A program made the position numbers and the translations under genes. The notes under the pieces are model-generated. The model had not been told where the DNA came from, searched no databases, and saw only the letters and a program-made list of their open reading frames with translations. From an uncultured Actinomycetes bacterium (GTDB lineage: Bacteria; Actinomycetota; Thermoleophilia; Solirubrobacterales; 70-9): a DNA stretch of 9,969 nucleotides. The stretch spans positions 1-9,969 of the forward strand of contig CAMPIP010000078.1 in assembly GCA_946886425.1 (NCBI GenBank), given 5' to 3'. Each line of letters opens with the position of its first letter. The stretch's first letter is position 1. Shown piece by piece: positions 1 through 6,066 of this stretch.

Positions 1-532
1 ATTGGGTGGAAAGGGAACGGACAACTCGGATCTCCCCGCCGATCAGGACGATCTCGCCGGGGGCGGGAGCGTCGGCGAGCGCGAGCGTGACCGTGTCGTA
101 GTGGGAGCGCACCCAGATCTCGTCCTTGAAGCAGAGAGGTACGTCGACCGAGGCACCGGCGGCGCAGCGCTTGGTGGTCGAGGGAAGCCAGGCCTTGCCG
201 CCGCCGAACTGGTCCCGGAAGGCGTTGCCGAAGACGGTCGTCTTGGCGGCGTTGCCGTGCTCCTGCTCGCCGGCGATGCCGACCAGGACGGCCTTGCCGT
301 GGCTCTCGACCGGGACCCCGAGCGCCGTGGCGCAGCGCTCGCCGATCAGCTCGCCGAGCTCGGCCGAGGCCTCGACCAGCTCCGAGAGGTCCTCGGTGAA
401 CTCGCGGCCGCTGTAGGGGTTCTCGAAGACGACGGCGCAGGCCGCCTTGCGCAGCGGCTCGCCGTCGGCGCGGCCGCCTTCCGTGCGGACCTCCTCCACG
501 AAGGTCGCCACCTTGCGGATCTCCAGGCTCAT
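1..532 (-). CDS. Amino acid synthesis family protein (PF06684/DUF1185), 3' end cut by window edge
   Basis: The reading frame runs leftward from ATG at 532-530 and is open to position 1, giving about 177 residues. The family is usually a little under 200 residues, so only the C-terminal tail is missing. The sequence matches the PF06684 pattern as I know it: an N-terminal IRKVATFVEEVRTEGG, then AVVFENPYSGR near residue 35, a VGIAGEQEHGNA segment, a Gly-rich GGGKAWLPSTTKR segment, and DVPLCFKDEIWVRSHYDTV. The biochemical function of this family is not established, and the 'amino acid synthesis' label is historical. The ATG overlaps the stop of the upstream crotonase gene (ATGA at 532-529), and AAGGAG lies 5 bases upstream, so the start is well supported. 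Coupling to a crotonase and nearness to C-N hydrolase genes suggest a catabolic accessory role (inference). Family assignment is firm; function is unknown. Confidence 0.87.
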   Translation of the reverse strand, partial: MSLEIRKVATFVEEVRTEGGRADGEPLRKAACAVVFENPYSGREFTEDLSELVEASAELGELIGERCATALGVPVESHGKAVLVGIAGEQEHGNAAKTTVFGNAFRDQFGGGKAWLPSTTKRCAAGASVDVPLCFKDEIWVRSHYDTVTLALADAPAPGEIVLIGGEIRVVRSLSTQ

Positions 533-1290
533 CGGGTCTCCTTCCCACCGTTTTCGTCGTTGTTGGCACTGCTCGATGCCGCCCCATGGGCGCGGCTGAA
601 GAACTCGACCCCGGCCTCGATGCCGCGCGCCGCCCGCTGGTTGGGCGGCAGCCACTCCATCTCGGCCAGGAACGGCTTGCAGGCGCCGAGCGCCCGGGGG
701 TCGCGAGAGGCCAGCTCGGCGCTCAAAGCCGCAGCCGCGGCCGGCAGCTCGCCGCTGGCGGCGACGCCGTTGAGGAGGCCGAGCCCGAGCGCGTCCGCGG
801 CGCTCAGGGACCTCCCCGTCGCGACCATCTCGCGGGCCAGCTTGCGGGGCAGGTAACGCTCGACGTAGGTCATCACCAGGGTTGGCGGGAAGCCGCGCTC
901 GACCTCGTCGAAGGCGAGGGTCGCGCCGGCCTCGGCGAGCGCCAGGTCGGCGTGCAGCACGAGGCCGGCACCGAGCCCCCGGGCGCGTCCCTGGACCGCG
1001 GCGAGGACGAGGACCGGGAGGGTGCGGATGCGGTCACCGAGGTCGAGGACCATCGCCAGGCTCTCCCGCGCCGCCGCCGGGTCCGAGTCGCCGCCCGGGT
1101 CGCGGCCGAGGCAGAAGTCGGCGCCGCTCCCCTCCAGCACGATCACCGCCGGACCCTCCCCGGCGAGCTCCTCGAGCCCCTCCGCGAGCTGGCGCAGGTC
1201 CTCGGTCCCGAGCCGGTTGCCGCTCTCCCGGCCGGAGAGGAGCGCGCGGCCGACGCGATCCTCCAGGGAAAAACTGATGTGCGTTTTCAT
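529..1290 (-). CDS. Enoyl-CoA hydratase/isomerase (crotonase) family protein
   Basis: A 253-residue protein of ordinary crotonase length. Residues 57-64 (ADFCLGRD) form the first oxyanion-hole loop. Residues 101-115 (GRARGLGAGLVLHAD) form the second oxyanion-hole helix region. Residues 127-136 (FDEVERGFPP) match the active-site loop. Aligned by eye to mitochondrial enoyl-CoA hydratase, Glu131 matches the second catalytic glutamate (Glu164), while the position of Glu144 is Gly109. The protein keeps the CoA-binding fold but may be an isomerase or another crotonase reaction rather than a standard hydratase. The frame continues far upstream, but that extension is antisense to the flavin reductase, and no GTG or TTG was found just upstream. 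ATG at 1290 sits in the divergent promoter gap and is the best start. No Shine-Dalgarno is visible. It is the first gene of a minus-strand pair with DUF1185. Confidence 0.88.
   Translation of the reverse strand: MKTHISFSLEDRVGRALLSGRESGNRLGTEDLRQLAEGLEELAGEGPAVIVLEGSGADFCLGRDPGGDSDPAAARESLAMVLDLGDRIRTLPVLVLAAVQGRARGLGAGLVLHADLALAEAGATLAFDEVERGFPPTLVMTYVERYLPRKLAREMVATGRSLSAADALGLGLLNGVAASGELPAAAAALSAELASRDPRALGACKPFLAEMEWLPPNQRAARGIEAGVEFFSRAHGAASSSANNDENGGKETR
538..543 (-). promoter_or_regulatory. Shine-Dalgarno site of the DUF1185 gene
   Basis: Read on the minus strand this is AAGGAG, five bases before the ATG at 532-530. It lies inside the 3' end of the crotonase gene. It supports the ATGA-overlap start of the downstream gene and independent ribosome loading there. 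Confidence 0.75.
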
Positions 1291-1304
1291 TTTCGTTGGC
1301 GGGC

Positions 1305-1334
1305 ACCGTAGAGACGGCTTCGCGCCCCTGTCAA
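1305..1334 (-). promoter_or_regulatory. Possible promoter of the crotonase-DUF1185 unit
   Basis: On the minus strand a perfect TTGACA (1334-1329) is followed after 18 bases by TACGGT (1310-1305), which keeps the TA...T of the -10 box. Predicted transcription starts near 1298, leaving only about 8 bases before the ATG at 1290. The -10 box is weak, so this is a moderate call. Confidence 0.4.
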
Positions 1335-1381
1335 GGAGACCCCACGGATGGGGGGACGGTGCCCTCGGGTGAGCGCAACGC

Positions 1382-1409
1382 TTGACAGGACCATCGATAG
1401 AGATATCAT
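1382..1409 (+). promoter_or_regulatory. Promoter of the flavin reductase gene
   Basis: Perfect TTGACA at 1382-1387, a 16-base spacer, then TATCAT at 1404-1409, five of six matches to TATAAT. It lies in an island (about 1390-1450) clearly richer in A and T than the rest of the window. The predicted start near 1416 leaves a leader of about 58 bases. The rest of the gap (1291-1473) holds the divergent promoter described separately. I found no convincing operator palindrome in it. Confidence 0.7.
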
Positions 1410-1473
1410 AGTTAAGTACCGTTCTTTTGTCAGTAGTCTTGGAAATGCATCGCCTGGGAATCGGGGTGATTGG

Positions 1474-2022
1474 ATGGCGAGCGAGGGAGTTGCGACGGAA
1501 ATCGAGGCGGTCCGTCAGGACCGCTTCCGCGAGGCGATGGCGCTGTTCGCGACCGGCGTCACCGTGATCACGACCCGGAGCGGGGAGGAGCCGAGCGGGA
1601 TGACCGCCTCCGCGGTCTGTTCGCTCTCGCTGGAGCCGGTGCAGTTGCTGGTCTGCGTCAGCACCCACCTGCCGACCCACGAGGCGCTCACCCGCAGCGG
1701 CTGCTTCGTCGTCAACGTGCTCGGCGAGGGGCAGGGAGCGCTGGCAAAGCGATTCGCGACCCCGGAGATCGACCGTTTCGCCGGCCTTGCGGTCGACGAG
1801 CACGACGGCCTGCCGCTGCTGCGCGACGCGATCGCCCACTTCGTATGCGACGTCCACGAGCGCATCCCCGGCGGTGATCACTCGATCTTCATAGGCGCCG
1901 TCCGGGCGCTTGGGACCAGGCCCGAAGCGCGGCCGCTCGTCTACTTCCAGAGTGCCTTCGGGTCGCTTGCGAAACCCGAGACGGCACTGCTGGAGAGCTG
2001 GCTCGGGGACGGCGGAGCCTGA
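1474..2022 (+). CDS. Flavin reductase (FMN-binding split barrel; HpaC/RutF type)
   Basis: A 182-residue protein of the NAD(P)H:flavin oxidoreductase family, which supplies reduced FMN or FAD to a partner monooxygenase in the cytoplasm. Family hallmarks in order: RFREAMALFATGVTVITT (17-34), GMTASAVCSLSLEP (42-55) in the flavin-binding region, NVLGEGQGALAKRF (81-94), and the GDHSIF motif at 134-139 used for NADH binding. The frame is open back to 1348, but that stretch is promoter DNA. ATG at 1474 follows a GGGGTGAT ribosome-binding site and gives the normal family length. The gene is monocistronic, divergent from the crotonase unit, and has its own strong promoter. No oxygenase partner is encoded in this window, so the partner lies outside or the reductase serves several. 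It could instead reduce free flavin for another purpose. Confidence 0.92.
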   Translation: MASEGVATEIEAVRQDRFREAMALFATGVTVITTRSGEEPSGMTASAVCSLSLEPVQLLVCVSTHLPTHEALTRSGCFVVNVLGEGQGALAKRFATPEIDRFAGLAVDEHDGLPLLRDAIAHFVCDVHERIPGGDHSIFIGAVRALGTRPEARPLVYFQSAFGSLAKPETALLESWLGDGGA

Positions 2023-2066
2023 CCGGGAGTGAACGAGGAGCATCCCCCATTTGTCCTACTCGACCC

Positions 2067-2096
2067 TTGACAACCCGTCCGGGACCTGCCTAGGGT
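2067..2096 (+). promoter_or_regulatory. Promoter of the iclR-led catabolic operon
   Basis: Perfect TTGACA at 2067-2072, an 18-base spacer, then TAGGGT at 2091-2096 (TANNNT form of the -10 box). The predicted start is near A2103. This is the only promoter-like sequence I see before the nine-gene plus-strand run. The remainder of the 2023-2125 gap shows no clear terminator for the flavin reductase gene. Confidence 0.6.
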
Positions 2097-2126
2097 CTGA
2101 TCATGAAATCGACTTTCACGATCAGA
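2096..2126. promoter_or_regulatory. 31-bp palindrome, likely IclR-type operator
   Basis: Left arm TCTGATCATGAAA (2096-2108), spacer TCGAC (2109-2113), right arm TTTCACGATCAGA (2114-2126). Twelve of 13 arm positions pair. The core TGAAA-N5-TTTCA resembles operators known for IclR-family regulators such as KdgR. It begins at the last base of the -10 box, spans the predicted transcription start and ends on the first base of the iclR start codon. Bound regulator would therefore block the promoter. Autoregulation is inferred from position and symmetry. Confidence 0.72.
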
Positions 2127-2129
2127 TGA
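2103..2129 (+). CDS. Possible eight-codon leaderless leader peptide
   Basis: ATG at 2103 falls on the predicted transcription start and opens a frame for MKSTFTIR, ending in TGA at 2127-2129. That stop overlaps the iclR start as ATGA, the same junction used by several genes downstream. The iclR start has no visible Shine-Dalgarno sequence, so a leaderless upstream frame could deliver ribosomes to it. The frame lies entirely within the palindrome, so it may be a by-product of operator sequence. Confidence 0.3.
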   Translation: MKSTFTIR

Positions 2130-2914
2130 GCAAGGGCACGGCGCGTGGCGCAGCCCGGCCGCGGGTCAGCACGGTGGTCAAACTCCGGGACCTGCTGCTC
2201 CTCTTCTCGGCCCAGAAGCAGATCTGGGGATTGACCGAGCTGGCCGAGGAGCTCGACTGGGACACGGCGACCACGCACCGGCTCGCCAACGCGCTGGTCG
2301 AGATCGAGCTGCTCGCCCGCCTCGACGGCGAGAGCAGCTACCAGCTGGGCCCGTTCGCGCTCGAGCTCGGCTCGGCCTACCTCAGCACCATGCCGCAGCG
2401 GCGCCAGATCGTCGAGGCGATGGAGGCACTGGCGACCGATACGGGTTTGACCGCGCAGCTCGGCATCCTCGCCGGCGACCGGGCCTCGATCGTCGAGAGC
2501 CGCGAGAGCGACAGCCCGCTGCGAGCGGCGGCGCTGCTCGGCGAGCGGCTGCCGCTGCACGCCACCGCCGTCGGCAAGGCGATCCTCGCCCAGCTCGGCG
2601 ACGAGGAGGTCAAGGCGCTGCTGCCGGCGAAACTGGAGCGCTTCACCGGGCAGACGATCACCGAGCGGAAGGCCCTGATCGAGCAGTTGCACGAGGTCCG
2701 CGAGGACGGTCTGGCCCGCGTCGACAACGAGCTTTCCGAGGGCCTCTGCGCGCTGGCGGTGGCGCTGCCGGCCGGCAGCTACAGCCCCGAGATCTCCTCC
2801 CTGACCTGCGCCGGCCCCTCGCCCGCGATCGTCCCCGAGAGCTGGCGGGAGGCGGAGGGGCGGCTGCGCGTCGTCGGCAAACGCTTCGCCGCCGAGACGG
2901 GGGCCGAGGCATGA
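2126..2914 (+). CDS. IclR family transcriptional regulator
   Basis: A 262-residue protein of standard IclR length. The N-terminal winged helix-turn-helix spans about residues 15-76: LTELAEELDWDTATTHRLAN (36-55) is the HTH and LLARLDGESSYQLG (62-75) the wing. The C-terminal effector domain carries the family motif LPLHATAVGKAILAQL (142-157) and a later NELSEGLCALAVAL stretch. The frame is open upstream to TTG 2051, but ATG 2126 is chosen because the promoter and palindrome lie between. It has no ordinary Shine-Dalgarno, and an eight-codon frame ends across it. It is the first gene of the operon and overlaps the amidohydrolase by ATGA. The effector is probably the imported compound or a breakdown product (inference). 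The C-terminal effector region after residue 225 diverges from the usual pattern as I know it. Confidence 0.9.
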   Translation: MSKGTARGAARPRVSTVVKLRDLLLLFSAQKQIWGLTELAEELDWDTATTHRLANALVEIELLARLDGESSYQLGPFALELGSAYLSTMPQRRQIVEAMEALATDTGLTAQLGILAGDRASIVESRESDSPLRAAALLGERLPLHATAVGKAILAQLGDEEVKALLPAKLERFTGQTITERKALIEQLHEVREDGLARVDNELSEGLCALAVALPAGSYSPEISSLTCAGPSPAIVPESWREAEGRLRVVGKRFAAETGAEA

Positions 2915-4107
2915 AGGCACTGATCCACAACATCGGCGAGATCCTCAGCGGCGACATCGGCGCGCCGCTGCTGGACGGCAAGGCGGTCCTGATCGAGGGC
3001 GGCGCGATCGCCGCGATCGGGAGCCGCGGCGAGATCGAAGCCGACCACGGCGAGGCCGGCCTGGTCGTCGACGCCGGCGGGACCACGCTCTCGCCGGGCC
3101 TGATCGACTCGCACACTCACAACGTGATCGGCGACTACACGCCGCGGCAGAAGACCGTCGACTTCCTCGAGAGCTACACCCACGGCGGGGTCAGCCGCTG
3201 CATCTCCGCCAGCGAGGTGCACGCGCCCGGCCGGCCGCGCGACCCGGCCGGGGTCAAGGCGCTGGCGTTGACCGCGCAGCGCTGCTTCGCCCACTACCGG
3301 CCCGGAGGGATGACCGTGCACGCCGGCTCGATCATCCTCGAGCCCGGCCTCGAGCCCGAGGACTTCCAGGAACTCGCCTCCGAGGGGGTCTGGCTCGCCA
3401 AGGCTGGGTTCGGCGACTTCCCGGTCCCGGGCGAATGCGCGCCCCTGGTCCGCGCTGCCCAGGAGGCCGGCTACGTGGTCATGTGCCACACCGGCGGCGC
3501 CTCGATCCCCAGCTCTTCGCCGGTCACCGCCGACGACCTGCTGGCGATGATGCCGGACGTCAGCGGCCACGTGAACGGCGGACCGACCTCGATGTCGGAC
3601 CCCGACATCGAACGGGTCCTGGCCGAGCCGGGCATCGCCCTGCAGATCGTCCAGGCCGGCAACCTGCGCTCGGCGCTGAGGATCGTCGACGCGCTGGCCG
3701 CCGGCGGTGAGCTGGAACGGCTGCTGATCGCCACCGACACGCCGACCGGGACCGGGACGATGCCGCTGGGGATGATCAAGTCCGTCACCGAGCTGGCCTC
3801 GCTGGCGGAGATCACGCCCGAGCAGGCGATCGCCGCCGCCACCGGCAACGTCGCCAGGGTCTACCGGCTGCCGCGCGCGGGCACGATCGCGGTCGGCCAG
3901 GAAGCCGACCTGATGCTGCTCGACGCACCGCTCGGCTCCGCCGCCGCGGACGCCCGCTCGGCGATCGCCCGCGGTGACCTGCCGGCGATCTCCTGCCTCT
4001 TCACCGACGGCCAGCTGCGCTTCACGACGAGCCGCAACTCGCCGCCGCCGACACGCGAGATCAAGGTGACGACCAGCGATGAAAGGGCGATTACACATGC
4101 CAGCTAG
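2911..4107 (+). CDS. Enamidase-like metal-dependent amidohydrolase
   Basis: A 398-residue amidohydrolase-superfamily protein. Likely metal ligands are visible: HTH at 68-70, His193 (MCHTGG), His220 (GHVNGG) and Asp276 (ATDTPTGTG), with Lys164 placed to be a carboxylated bridging lysine. It matches my memory of Eubacterium barkeri enamidase over its whole length, including NIGEILSGDI (7-16), GDYTPRQKTVDF (74-85), HTGGASIPSSSPVTADD (193-209), and near the C terminus APLGSAAADA and TSRNSPPP. Enamidase hydrolyses 1,4,5,6-tetrahydro-6-oxonicotinate to 2-formylglutarate and ammonia in nicotinate fermentation. Here the true substrate is unproven; a cyclic enamide, lactam or imide is likely. The start overlaps iclR by ATGA, and the 3' end overlaps the next gene, adding a short tail beyond the usual family end. 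Superfamily is certain, enamidase subfamily likely, exact reaction inferred. Confidence 0.85.
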   Translation: MKALIHNIGEILSGDIGAPLLDGKAVLIEGGAIAAIGSRGEIEADHGEAGLVVDAGGTTLSPGLIDSHTHNVIGDYTPRQKTVDFLESYTHGGVSRCISASEVHAPGRPRDPAGVKALALTAQRCFAHYRPGGMTVHAGSIILEPGLEPEDFQELASEGVWLAKAGFGDFPVPGECAPLVRAAQEAGYVVMCHTGGASIPSSSPVTADDLLAMMPDVSGHVNGGPTSMSDPDIERVLAEPGIALQIVQAGNLRSALRIVDALAAGGELERLLIATDTPTGTGTMPLGMIKSVTELASLAEITPEQAIAAATGNVARVYRLPRAGTIAVGQEADLMLLDAPLGSAAADARSAIARGDLPAISCLFTDGQLRFTTSRNSPPPTREIKVTTSDERAITHAS

Positions 4108-4885
4108 CGCCGACGCACGCGGCCGGGAGCTGATCGAGCTCGCCAACCGGCAGGGCTACGTCCCGCCGCCTCCGAAGTACCGCTCCGAACACGACTACCG
4201 GGGTCGCGAGGAGGAGACCGCGATCGACTACATGCAGCTGCTGCTCGATCCCCAGCGCACGGCGCTGCTGGCGATCGACATGCAGAACATCTTCGTCCGC
4301 GAGGGGGCCCCGATCTCGGCTCCGGGCGCGGCCGAGATCGTGCCGCCGATCAACCGGGTCGTCGCCGCCTTCCGGGAGCTGGAGCTGCCGGTGATCTGGA
4401 CCGCCTGGTGCCACCGACCCGACGGCAGCAACATGGGTCGCAACGGCGCCTTCTGGCGCGGCATCGCCCCGCTCGACCCGCGCGGCGACCTCGCCCAGAT
4501 CCACCCCTCCCTCGACTATCGCGAGGGCGAGGACATCCTCCTCGAGAAGCCCAAGTACTCCTCGTTCTGGGGCACCGACCTGGAGGCGATCCTCAACACC
4601 TTCGGCACCGAGTCGCTGGTGTTGAGCGGGATCGCCACCGACGTCTGCGTCGGCCAGACGCTCGTCGAGGCCTTCCACCGCGACTACAACTGCGCCGTCG
4701 TCGCCGACGGCACCGCGACCACGACCCCGTTCCAGGACGAGACGCTCTGGGTCCATGAGAACTACTGGGGGCGGGTCATGACTGCCGAGGAGATCGAGAC
4801 CGAGCTCCTCACCCTCGCGGGGCGCCGCCCGGACGCGGCGCGATCGCTGGCCGGAAACAACACCTCGACGAAGGGAGTTGCATGA
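4097..4885 (+). CDS. Isochorismatase-fold cysteine hydrolase (RutB-like)
   Basis: A 262-residue cysteine hydrolase with the triad seen in this fold: Asp61 (LLAIDMQN), Lys151 (LEKPKYSSFWGT) and Cys184 (GIATDVCVGQT). The Lys and Cys blocks resemble RutB, the ureidoacrylate amidohydrolase of pyrimidine breakdown, and N-carbamoylsarcosine amidase relatives. Action on a carbamoyl or amide C-N bond is therefore likely; the substrate is unknown. About 40 N-terminal residues precede the core, which makes it longer than many relatives. Two starts are possible: ATG 4097 (AAAGGG upstream, 11-base overlap with the amidohydrolase gene) and in-frame ATG 4079 (AAGGTGA upstream, six residues longer). I prefer 4097 for the smaller overlap, but this is not decisive. 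The stop overlaps the receptor gene as ATGA. True isochorismatase activity is unlikely, as no siderophore genes are nearby. Confidence 0.9.
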   Translation: MPASADARGRELIELANRQGYVPPPPKYRSEHDYRGREEETAIDYMQLLLDPQRTALLAIDMQNIFVREGAPISAPGAAEIVPPINRVVAAFRELELPVIWTAWCHRPDGSNMGRNGAFWRGIAPLDPRGDLAQIHPSLDYREGEDILLEKPKYSSFWGTDLEAILNTFGTESLVLSGIATDVCVGQTLVEAFHRDYNCAVVADGTATTTPFQDETLWVHENYWGRVMTAEEIETELLTLAGRRPDAARSLAGNNTSTKGVA

Positions 4886-6066
4886 CGTTCCGACGAATCT
4901 CCAGGGGCCGGCCGGCGGCATTCGCCACGGTGGCCGTACTTCTCGCCGGCCTGGTAGTCGCCGGGTGCGGCGACAGCAGTTCCGGCGGCGGCGACTCCGG
5001 CGACGGGCCGGTCAAGGTCGGCGCCGTTCTGCCGCTGACCGGGCCGGCGGCCTTCTTCGGCCCGCTGCAGCGCGACGGGCTGCGGCTGAAACTCTCCGAG
5101 GCCGGCGCCAAAGCGGCCGGGAGGCCGGTCGAACTGATCATGCTCGACGGCGGCAGCACCCTCGAGAGCACCCAGACCGCGGCCCGCAAGCTGATCGAAG
5201 AGGAAGGCGTCTCGATGATCATCGGGCCGCTGCAGTCGGACATGATGGCCGGGATCTCGCCCTACTACGAACAGCAGGGCATCCCCGCGATCGCGCTGCT
5301 CAACCTGCCGCCGGAGCTGGGCGGGAAAGTCTTCGCCCCGCAGGGAGACCTGCAGTCGACCTCGGCTCCGGTCGGTAAGTACGCGGCCGAAAAACTCGGC
5401 GTCAAGACCGCCTCCGCCGTCGTCTCCGACTACATCGCCGGCGAAGACGTCGCCACCGGCGTCGAAGAGGGGCTGGCCGAAGCCGGCGGCAAGGTCGTCC
5501 AGAAGCAGAAGGTGCCGCTGACCTCGACCGACTACGCGCCCTACCTCTCGAACATCACCTCCTCCGAAGCGTTGAGCCCCTGGATCCTCGGGGCGACCCA
5601 GAACTTCCTCGAGGAATACATCAAGCGCGGTGCCTTCGACCACGTGCTGATCGGCTACGGGGACGCGCTCACCGAAGAACAGCTGGACGCGTTCGGATCG
5701 AAGGCGAAAGGCTGGCTGGCGCCGCTCACCTACGCCTGGCGCGTCGACACGCCGGCCAGCCGCGAGTTCACCAAAGCGGTCGAAGAGCGCTATGACCGCA
5801 AGCCCGTCGCCCAGATCGACGAGGGAGCCTACGAGGCGATGATGGTCGCCCTGGAGGCGCTCGAGGCGACCGGGGGCGACACCGACCCGGACAAGCTCAA
5901 GGAAGCGATCCTCGGGCTCGAGTTGGACACCCCGGCCGGCAAGGTCACCTTCAAGGAGGACGGCTTCGGCGTGCGGCCGATCTACATCCTCGAAGCGACC
6001 GAGCTGGAAGGGCAGATGGCCTGGAAGCCGATCCACACCTACGAGAACGTCGGGGAGGAAGGGTGA
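4882..6066 (+). CDS. ABC transporter substrate-binding lipoprotein (Leu/Ile/Val-binding type)
   Basis: A 394-residue type I periplasmic-binding-protein fold (Peripla_BP_6). An Arg-rich start is followed by a hydrophobic signal segment (12-27) and the lipobox VAGC, with Cys29 as the lipidated residue. A Ser/Gly/Asp linker follows (30-42). The domain opens with VKVGAVLPLTGPAAFFG, typical of LivJ-like receptors, and continues with IIGPLQSDMMAGI and SDYIAGEDVATG. The mature protein should sit on the outer face of the membrane and deliver ligand to the LivHMGF complex encoded next. Ligands of this class range from branched-chain amino acids to amides, urea and aromatic acids, so the symbol livJ is not justified. 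The enzyme neighbours suggest an amide or N-heterocycle. ATG overlaps the hydrolase stop (ATGA) behind AAGGGAG. A strong hairpin starts at its stop codon. Confidence 0.93.
   Translation: MTFRRISRGRPAAFATVAVLLAGLVVAGCGDSSSGGGDSGDGPVKVGAVLPLTGPAAFFGPLQRDGLRLKLSEAGAKAAGRPVELIMLDGGSTLESTQTAARKLIEEEGVSMIIGPLQSDMMAGISPYYEQQGIPAIALLNLPPELGGKVFAPQGDLQSTSAPVGKYAAEKLGVKTASAVVSDYIAGEDVATGVEEGLAEAGGKVVQKQKVPLTSTDYAPYLSNITSSEALSPWILGATQNFLEEYIKRGAFDHVLIGYGDALTEEQLDAFGSKAKGWLAPLTYAWRVDTPASREFTKAVEERYDRKPVAQIDEGAYEAMMVALEALEATGGDTDPDKLKEAILGLELDTPAGKVTFKEDGFGVRPIYILEATELEGQMAWKPIHTYENVGEEG

Noticed and set aside
1340..1353. CCCC-ACGGAT-GGGG hairpin as a terminator in the divergent gap
   Set aside because: A four-pair stem with no U-run, upstream of both genes, does not make a credible terminator.
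1390..1450. A second copy of the IclR-type palindrome in front of the flavin reductase
   Set aside because: Only short partial matches (for example ATCAT at 1405-1409 and GATA/TATC around 1396-1407) were found, with no paired arms comparable to 2096-2126.
1291..2043. N-terminal extension of the crotonase frame upstream of position 1290
   Set aside because: It runs antisense through the flavin reductase and the divergent promoters. The crotonase fold begins right at ATG 1290.
2062..2097. GACCC (2062-2066) and GGGTC (2093-2097) flanking the operon promoter as an inverted repeat
   Set aside because: Five-base arms 26 bases apart are expected by chance in such GC-rich DNA and overlap the better-explained promoter.
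2051..2125. TTG start at 2051 for the IclR regulator
   Set aside because: It would place the -35 box, -10 box and operator inside the coding region and adds 25 residues before the normal IclR N terminus.
2779..4146. Long minus-strand open frame (455 codons) opposite the amidohydrolase
   Set aside because: It is antisense to a well-recognised enzyme. Its translation is rich in Arg, Gly, Asp and Ala with no family motif, as expected for GC-rich shadow frames.
4762..6036. Long minus-strand open frame (424 codons) opposite the receptor gene
   Set aside because: It is a shadow of a clear lipoprotein gene, with no recognisable domain and low-complexity composition.
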